Assembly: GCA_003290165.1 (NCBI GenBank) | Contig: QNQO01006947.1 | Location: 310,001-374,000 of the forward strand | Length of the DNA stretch: 64,000 bases | Direction: 5' to 3' | Source: Berberis thunbergii | Taxonomy: Eukaryota > Streptophyta > Magnoliopsida > Ranunculales > Berberidaceae | In this document: in pieces, positions 57,701-64,000 of the stretch | Layout: the number at the start of each line of letters is the position of its first letter | Position numbering within the stretch: position 1 is the stretch's first letter | The notes under the pieces: generated by a model | The model's input: only the letters and a program-made list of their open reading frames with translations | Databases searched by the model: none | What the model was told of the DNA's origin: nothing | Translations under genes and position numbers: made by a program

Positions 57701-58400
57701 GGTTTTCCCACTTCTAATAAACAATTGACAATGGGGATAGAGAAGGCTCAAGAAATAAACATGGCAAATGAATCAAAATTAGAAAAGAGTTTCTAAAATG
57801 CAAAAACCAAAAAGAGAGATGATAATGTAGAGATATTTCAGGATACAGCCTGATGGTTATGTTGGAAAAAAATGCATTTTAAGGGAACAATACTGAAAAA
57901 TCTTTCAATAATCATTTGTCTTGTATAAATTCTATAATCCACATGAGAAAAATCGAATTTGGAGAGGAAATATTTTTACTTTCCTATTTGAAGAGATTTC
58001 AACTTGGATAACATAGCAAGTTGAACTCGAGTCGGAAACATTTGAAATAATTAAATTTTGTCAGAAGGATATTTGGAAATAAAACTTTCTTTACCTTAAA
58101 AAAGAAGCTTTACTGTATACAAAAAAAAAGAAGAGATCTCATTTAAAACAAATGTTACGATTTAGTTGATGTCACAAAAACAATTTGTGAACACTTCAAA
58201 TAAATTTGTTATTCTTCCTAACAGCGTTCATTTTGCTGTAGATACTTGGACACGAGGAACTCCATATCTTCTTGCTAATGGACAGGGGACTGAGTCGGTC
58301 GAGAACGTTCATAGTACGTCTTCCACATCTGACCTTCTCAACATTGCTCCAAAACCAGCCTGGTTATTGCTCAGAAACCCATCAGGATTCATTAAGACCA

Positions 58401-58422
58401 CCCCCCCCCCCCCCCCCCCCCC
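58401..58422. repeat. Poly-C tract of about 22 bases
   Basis: An uninterrupted C run following 'attaagacca' and ended by 'tcagttgg'. Such runs are rare in plant DNA and can form i-motif or G-quadruplex structures; the length is also prone to sequencing error. Confidence 0.95.
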
Positions 58423-58978
58423 TCAGTTGGAGCTATAGCCTAGACTAGCTTCTTCACACTGAACTGTGCTAGTTTCTGTTGTCATAGACAAGTCTAGGCC
58501 AACGTGACTTCAACAAGAATCACATCTGCGCCATTCCATTCTGCACATGATAAACAGTATACACAAATCATATTTTCTAAAGAGGTCCTTCATGAACCGA
58601 ATTGTGCAGCAATCCAGAAAATCAGATAAATCTATCAGAAATAAAAAGATCATAGAAATATTGAATGGGCATAGTTTTTCAACTAAAGTTGAGATCAAGT
58701 CAAACATACAAGTTTCCGAGCAACAAGATTACCTAACAACACAACTAGTATGCTGTTTGTGATCACCAGCATGAATAACTCATAAACCGTACCATGAGAG
58801 GATTTAGCTCCAAGTAGAAAAGATACATTCTGAATATTTCAAGCGTATATCTAACTGCATATGCAATTTATCTAGTAGAAGCTTTATAAAATCTCAATCA
58901 TAAAATACAAAGAATTAAAAAAGAAAAAAAGAGAATAGCAAATTCTCCTAGTGATTGAGATTAACGAAAATTCTTTAG

Positions 58979-59112
58979 TGCACCGGGGGTTAGCACAGGC
59001 TAACCCCCACCATCCATTTTGCATCGAGATGAGTGTAGCACCTATCTCGAAGCAAAATGGACGGTCGGGGGTAGCACCAGGCTAAACACCAGGCTAACCC
59101 CTGGTGTGCTGT
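58979..59112. mobile_element. Small palindromic MITE
   Basis: 'gtgcaccgggggttagc' on the left faces 'gctaacccctggtgtgc' on the right. Inside, 'ccatccattttgc' faces 'gcaaaatggacgg'. It is about 130 bases with a hairpin layout and no coding sequence. A clear target duplication was not found. Confidence 0.65.
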
Positions 59113-59384
59113 AGTAGTGCTCGAGATTAATATATAGCAATACCAGAAACACAGTTTCTAAAGTAGTCACCATAACACTTGGATTAAAGTTATAAAAAAA
59201 ACAATATATTGAAGCATAAACCTGCAAGAGAAAAAACACAACACCACATATATAGCTACGCACATGGAGCAAAGAAGTTCAAACATATTTCAGCTTTAAG
59301 CATACACTTCATATCAGATGGCTTTCATTGTCATTTATATGATAACATTTTTATTTATAGAACAAAACACACACAAGTCCAATT

Positions 59385-59845
59385 TGTTGGAAATTAAACA
59401 CTAACACAAAACAAACTTCTATTCAAATTCAAACAACTCTTACAATAGCACTCTCACTCAACAACAAACAAGATACTACAACAACTCACTCTTATTAGAG
59501 TTTGCTTCTTCACTCACTTAGAAGCTCTTGTTTTTCTTCTTGATCTTGATTCCTAAACTAAAATGGGGAGGGGTATTTATACTACTTAAGAACAACTCTA
59601 CACCACACAAATAAACTAAATGATTCCCATACAACTCATTCTCCATTACCATACACTCATTCTCCATTACATACACCTCATTCTCCATTACCATACACCT
59701 CATTCTCCATTACCAAATGATTCCCATGCTTACCAATCCTAGAAGGTTCTAGGTAGAAGGCTTGGACCTTGATTATGGACTTGGACTCCAATTTGATTGG
59801 GTTTGGGTTTGGGCTCCCATAATGGATCAAGTTTAGGATCCAACA
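59385..59845 (-). repeat. 3' LTR of the young Copia element
   Basis: On the element's own strand this is the downstream LTR. It contains four copies of a short 'cattctccattac(c)atacacct' motif (59637-59720). The polypurine tract lies directly at 59846-59852. Confidence 0.93.
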
Positions 59846-59859
59846 CCCCCCCTTAAACT

Positions 59860-60652
59860 TGATCTTGTGACCCCTAGTAAGTTCCTTAATCTCATGAAGT
59901 CTTCGCTTGTCAGTGGCTTGGTTTAGCCCGTAAAGAGCCTTCTTTAACTTCAACACCTTGTCTTCGCGGCCTTTGACTTCATAGCCTGATGGTTGCTGAA
60001 TGTAGACTTCCTCTTCAAGAACTCCATTTAGGAAAGCAGACTTTACATCCATCTGTTGTATCTTCCACTTGTTTTGAGCTGCCAAAGAAATGATTAGTCT
60101 GACAGTCTCCAATCGAGCAACAGGAGCAAATACCTCATCATAGTCAATTCCAGCCTTTTGACTATAGCCTTTAGCAACTAGCCTCGCCTTATGCCTTTCA
60201 ATATCTCCTTTAGCGTTTTGCTTTGTTTTGTACACCCATTTGACACCTATCGCCTTATGTCCCTTGGGAAGTGATGTGAGTTCCCATGTGTCATTCTTCT
60301 CGATGGCCTTGATTTCTTCGTCCATCGCATCTCTCCACTTCTTCTCTCGTACTGCTTCTTGAAAGCTCATTGGTTCACAATCGGCAAACAGACAAAATAA
60401 TGTAAGGTTATCTTGTCGTTCAGTTACCTCATAGAGATCTCTAAGGCTTCTTGTATGTTGCACAACTCTTTCACTTTGACTCCCACTTGACGATGACGAA
60501 GGTGATGAGTCTCCTTGAGTGGTTGATGTTGGTGAAGTGGGTGGAGTTGCAAGCTCTTGTTGAGATTCACCTAGTGGCTCCCTCATTGTTTGCTCATCTT
60601 CTTCAAATTGAGGAAAGAAATTGAAGTCACCTGCATGAGAGTTAAATCCCAT
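59860..60652 (-). pseudogene. Copia reverse transcriptase, truncated
   Basis: Open from 60652: an integrase-RT linker rich in Ser and Thr, then RT: '[20 protein letters not shown]', '[20 protein letters not shown]', '[20 protein letters not shown]', '[20 protein letters not shown]' (first catalytic Asp) and '[14 protein letters not shown]'. At this point the normal sequence is lost. The next residues ('[20 protein letters not shown]') correspond to the element's 3' end. The YVDD motif, thumb and RNase H are deleted, so this copy encodes no active polymerase. Confidence 0.9.
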
Positions 60653-61224
60653 TCTCCTTCTTCGTTGAAGACCACATCTCGACTAATCACAATCTTCTTA
60701 TTGTCTGGATTGTACAGCTTGTAGCCCTTTGAATTAGCATCATAGCCTATGAAGATAAAACTCTCGCTTTTATCATCAAGCTTCGTTCTTCTCTCGTCCG
60801 GTACATGAACATGGGCTATACTTCCAAAGGTTCTCAGGTGGGAAATGCTAGGCTTTCTTCCACTCCATGCCTCTTGCGGTGTCTTTCCCCATACACTTCT
60901 TGTTGGAGATCGGTTTGACAAGTAGACTGCACACGCTACTGCTTCCGCCCAAAACTCCTTGGGTAGTTTCTTACTTTTGAGCATGCTTCGTGCCATGTCG
61001 AGGATTGTTCTGTTCTTTCTTTCTGCCACGCCATTTTGCTGGGGGGATCTAGGAACTGTCATTGGTCGACGAATTCCATTTGCTTCACAGAACTCTTGAA
61101 ACTCCCTGGAAGTAAATTCTCCACCTCGGTCAGATCTCATGGCTTTGATCTTTCTACCGCTTTCTCTCTCCACTGCAGCTTTGAACTTCTCGAAGACTTC
61201 GAAAACTTCTGACTTCTGTTTCAA
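60583..61224 (-). pseudogene. Copia integrase core, frameshifted at both ends
   Basis: Contains the integrase catalytic region: 'MRSDRGGEFTSREFQEFCEA' (Asp), 'SPQQNGVAERKNRTILDMAR' (Glu) and 'FWAEAVACAVYLSNRSPT'. The C-terminal part reads 'KSESFIFIGYDANSKGYKLY'. The first catalytic Asp is in the preceding frame ('DVCGPIK'). The upstream break is one A short in an A run near 61236. The downstream break is one T short in a T run near 60645. Confidence 0.9.
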
Positions 61225-62930
61225 GAAATATACCCATGTTTTCTTGAAAAATCATCAATGAAGAGAAGAAAATAGTTACTGTTACCGAGAGAGCTTGGCT
61301 TGATCGGACCACACACATCGGTATGGATGAGCTCGAGTGGCTGCTTGGCTCTTGACTCTGACTCCTTTGGAAAACTTTTCCTGAATTGTTTCCCGACTAG
61401 ACACCCTTCACAAAGCTGGTCAGGATGGTTGATGCGAGGTAGTCCCTTCACCATCTCCTTCTTAGATAGCAGCTCCAGACCTCCAAAATTTAGATGCCCA
61501 AATCGAAGATGCCAGAGCCATGATGCATCTTTGTAGCAAGCTTTCAGGCACTTTGCAACATCGTTTTGTATGTTGATCAAGAACATTCTATTCTTTGACA
61601 TCGGCACTTTAGCAATGAAGTTATTCTTATCATCTTTTATAGAAAGATTATAATCCTTCATATGAATATCATAACCTTTCTCTAACAGTTGCCCTAAACT
61701 CAAGATGTTACTTTTCATATTGGGCACATAGTAGACATTGGAAATAAACTGATGTCTCCCATCTTTCAAACGGATAAGAATGTTACCTCTCCCTTTCACT
61801 GCTATTGTGGAATCATCTCCAAACGAAACATTTCCGCTTGCTGACTCGTCTAACTCCACGAACATGTCTTTCCTGCCACACATGTGATTGCTTGCACCAC
61901 TGTCAAGATACCAGGAATTTGCTTGGCCACCATCAGTTTCCTTTCGTGCTAGAAGAAGAGTTTCTTTGCCATTTGTCTTCTCCTCCACGTAGTTGGCCTT
62001 CTCCTCAATTTTGTTGTTGGGAGCTCTACATTCTGAAGCATAATGTCCAAACTTTTGACAATTATAACATCGAACTTGAGATTTGTCATACCTTGAGTTC
62101 GGATTGATTCTTCCACGGCCTCGTGTTGAGCTTTCTCCTTTCTCATAGTTGTTGTTGGAATTGTTGTTGTTGTAATTCCAGCCTCGTCCACGACCGTGAC
62201 TTCCACCTCGTCCATGGCCTCTACCTCTGCCTCGGCCACGTTGGTTTCTATCTTGGCTTTCATGCATATCCCTGAGTTGCAGCTTGAGGAGTTGCTCAGT
62301 AAACCCTTGCTTCTTCTTATGCTTCTCTTCGTATGCTTGCAATGATCCTTGGAGTTGCTCAATCGTCATTTCTTCCAAGTCTTTAGTTTCTTCAATCGTC
62401 ACGACGATGTGCTCAAATTTGGGATCCAACGAACGGAGTATCTTCTCTATTATCCTCACATCTTCTAACTTTTCACCATTTCTTTTTAATTGATTAGAAA
62501 CAGCTACTACTCTTGAGAAATAATCTGAAATAGACTCAGGTACTTTCATGTGTAAGGATTCGAATTCACCTCTTAATGTTTGGAGACGGACCTTCTTCAC
62601 TTGCTCGGATCCTTTGTAAGAGGTTTGCAGCTTCTCCCACGCTTCCTTGCTAGAGCTTCCACTCGAAACCTTTTCAAAACCATCATCATTCAATGCTTGA
62701 TAGATGAGGTAGAGAGCCTTCTTGTCTCTCTTTCTTGAATCCTTCAAAGTTGTCTTTTGATCTGGTGTAAGAGCAGCAAAACCAGCATCATCCGCAGGCT
62801 CGTTATAGCCTTTCTCTATGATATCCCACACATCTTGTGATCCAAGAAGTGCCTTCATTTTGATACTCCAATTGTCGTAGTTGTTGTTGTTGAGTGTCGG
62901 AACTTGGAATGGTGCCATACCATTTGCCAT
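61221..62930 (-). pseudogene. Copia gag, protease and integrase N-terminus
   Basis: The ATG at 62930 starts '[20 protein letters not shown]', the usual Copia gag start; no ATG precedes it in the open frame. Gag follows ('[19 protein letters not shown]'), then an Arg/Gly-rich RNA-binding stretch and a CCHC knuckle ('[14 protein letters not shown]'). The protease active site is in '[14 protein letters not shown]'. The pre-integrase HHCC region contains '[20 protein letters not shown]' and '[14 protein letters not shown]'. Integrase starts at '[17 protein letters not shown]'. The frame is lost at 'LFIDDFSRK' by a single-base deletion in an A run. Everything before that is open and well conserved. 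Confidence 0.92.
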
Positions 62931-63358
62931 ATCTCTCAATATAATGAGAATTTGCAAAATCTGATTGCACGGATGACTCCGGAACGCCGAAAAACTTTGG
63001 AGGGACCTGGCCAAAATTTTCAATTTTTGGTCAACGGTCAATGACGTTGACGGCTCAGTCAACTCGCTTGGACGGCTCGGTCAAGGGCTCAACTCGGTGA
63101 GTCAACTCAACAGGCCCAGCAGGCTTCCAGGCAAGCTTCCAGCAGGCCCAACAGGCTTCCAGGCAAGCTTCCAGGAGGCCCAACAGGCTTCCAGCAGGCC
63201 CAGCAGGCTTTTCAGCAGGCTTCCAGGCAACAGCAGCAGTCTTCCGGCGGCGCGTGGCGGCGCGTCAGAACTCAGATTGGGGAGATTCTGGCGGCGTCGG
63301 ATTCCTCTCGTCGAGACCTTCGATTTGATATGCAATAGTGTATACTTTCCAACCAAGC

Positions 63359-63370
63359 TCTGATACCACT
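63359..63370 (-). promoter_or_regulatory. Primer-binding site of the young Copia element
   Basis: Plus-strand 'gctctgatacca' is the complement of TGGTATCAGAGC, the perfect initiator-Met tRNA match, one base inside the 5' LTR. Confidence 0.92.
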
Positions 63371-63371
63371 T

Positions 63372-63833
63372 TGTTGGAAATTAAACACTAACACAAAACA
63401 AACTTCTATTCAAATTCAAACAACTCTTACAATAGCACTCTCACTCAACAACAAACAAGATACTACAACAACTCACTCTTATTAGAGTTTGCTTCTTCAC
63501 TCACTTAGAAGCTCTTGTTTTTCTTCTTGATCTTGATTCCTAAACTAAAATGGGGAGGGGTATTTATACTACTTAAGAACAACTCTACACCACACAAATA
63601 AACTAAATGATTCCCATACAACTCATTCTCCATTACCATACACCTCATTCTCCATTACATACACCTCATTCTCCATTACCATACACCTCATTCTCCATTA
63701 CCAAATGATTCCCATGCTTACCAATCCTAGAAGGTTCTAGGTAGAAGGCTTGGACCTTGATTATGGACTTGGACTCCAATTTGATTGGGTTTGGGTTTGG
63801 GCTCCCATAATGGATCAAGTTTAGGATCCAACA
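63372..63833 (-). repeat. 5' LTR of the young Copia element
   Basis: Same as 59385-59845 plus one C. It adjoins the target duplication CAATT and lies 19 bases downstream of the stop codon of the second histidine kinase. Confidence 0.93.
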
Positions 63834-63852
63834 CAATTGACATCTCCTACTA

Positions 63853-64000
63853 TCACGCAGAACGGATTTCAGGTTGGTTTTTCTTGTTATCAATATAACT
63901 CATAGCAGCCAACATCTTCTGCACTGTGAGTGGCTTTGTCAGATGATAATCCATTCCAGCGGCTTTAGTCTTTTCTTCTGCTTCCATACCCACATGAGCA
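63853..64000 (-). CDS. Second hybrid histidine kinase, receiver C-terminus (partial)
   Basis: The frame enters at the window edge and ends at TGA 63853-63855. It reads 'AHVGMEAEEKTKAAGMDYHL', 'TKPLTVQKML' and a polar tail 'NKKNQPEIRSA'. This is the end of a receiver domain with the conserved Lys in 'LTKP'. It aligns with the last exon of the kinase at 53754-56610 ('MDYHLTKPITVQKLL') but has a longer tail. The gene continues beyond the window. The same orientation makes the two a tandem pair about 7.2 kb apart, 4.4 kb of which is the Copia insertion. Confidence 0.9.
   Translation of the reverse strand, partial: AHVGMEAEEKTKAAGMDYHLTKPLTVQKMLAAMSYIDNKKNQPEIRSA

Larger units (their letters stand above)
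57701..59384. other. Intergenic region upstream of the kinase
   Basis: Mostly AT-rich and without a credible gene. An open frame at 58166-58438 depends on a poly-C tract and shows no family resemblance. The stretch holds the poly-C tract and a small palindromic MITE described separately. The kinase promoter should be in its left part. Confidence 0.5.
59385..63833 (-). mobile_element. Young Copia element with an internal deletion
   Basis: The LTRs are 59385-59845 (461 bases) and 63372-63833 (462 bases). They appear identical except for one C, missing near 59654. CAATT flanks the element on both sides (59380-59384 and 63834-63838). Both LTRs have TGTTGG/CCAACA ends. The primer site on the minus strand next to 63372 is TGGTATCAGAGC, and a G7 polypurine tract adjoins the other LTR. 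Coding runs gag, protease, integrase, then the first part of RT, then jumps to a short tail. The 4.4-kb total and missing RT end and RNase H show an internal deletion. Confidence 0.95.

Noticed and set aside
58166..58438. 90-codon frame ending in poly-Pro
   Set aside because: It depends on the poly-C tract and shows no family resemblance or gene context.
63097..63363. Frames on both strands with repeated Pro/Gly/Leu
   Set aside because: They come from a short 'caggcttccagcaggccc' tandem repeat in the leader of the young Copia element.

Overview
The window is nuclear DNA of a flowering plant, most likely a eudicot. It has spliced genes with GT..AG introns, a plant cytokinin-type hybrid histidine kinase, a PRP39-type splicing factor, F-box remnants and layers of Copia, Gypsy and miniature transposons. 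I cannot name the species.

Layout. 1-4454: a minus-strand Gypsy relic (tandem-repeat tail, protease, gag, 5' LTR) inserted into a minus-strand Copia relic (4455-6063). The Copia 5' LTR (6064-10053) was itself split by a 0.7-kb inverted-repeat element, a second TIR element and a 1-kb duplication. 10054-13654: a minisatellite and a large palindromic foldback element. 13655-28757 (minus): an apparently intact PRP39 gene, 13 coding exons and 844 codons, with MITEs in its introns, a 5'UTR exon at 29570-29740 and three 145-bp tandem repeats directly upstream. 30887-37132: an endogenous pararetrovirus-like unit (capsid, protease, reverse transcriptase, RNase H, unknown ORF, promoter, primer site) with 79-bp terminal redundancy; it is broken by stops, frameshifts and a deletion of the RT active site. 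37419-37871: a G-patch pseudogene. 39102-41163: an F-box pseudogene cut by a solo LTR. 41633-53270: a Copia 5' LTR and primer site into which a 10.2-kb Athila-like Gypsy element inserted; that element keeps gag and protease but no RT or integrase. 53754-56610 (minus): a CKI1-like hybrid histidine kinase gene that appears intact but lacks a sensor domain. 59385-63833 (minus): a young Copia element with almost identical LTRs and a perfect target duplication. 63853-64000 (minus): the 3' end of a second, tandem histidine kinase.

The host genes that look functional are PRP39 (U1 snRNP-associated splicing) and the two histidine kinases (His-Asp phosphorelay). Nearly everything else is mobile-element history. 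The order of insertion can be read from nested target duplications. No RNA gene or CRISPR array was recognised. All exon borders were deduced by eye from reading frame, splice signals and family resemblance.
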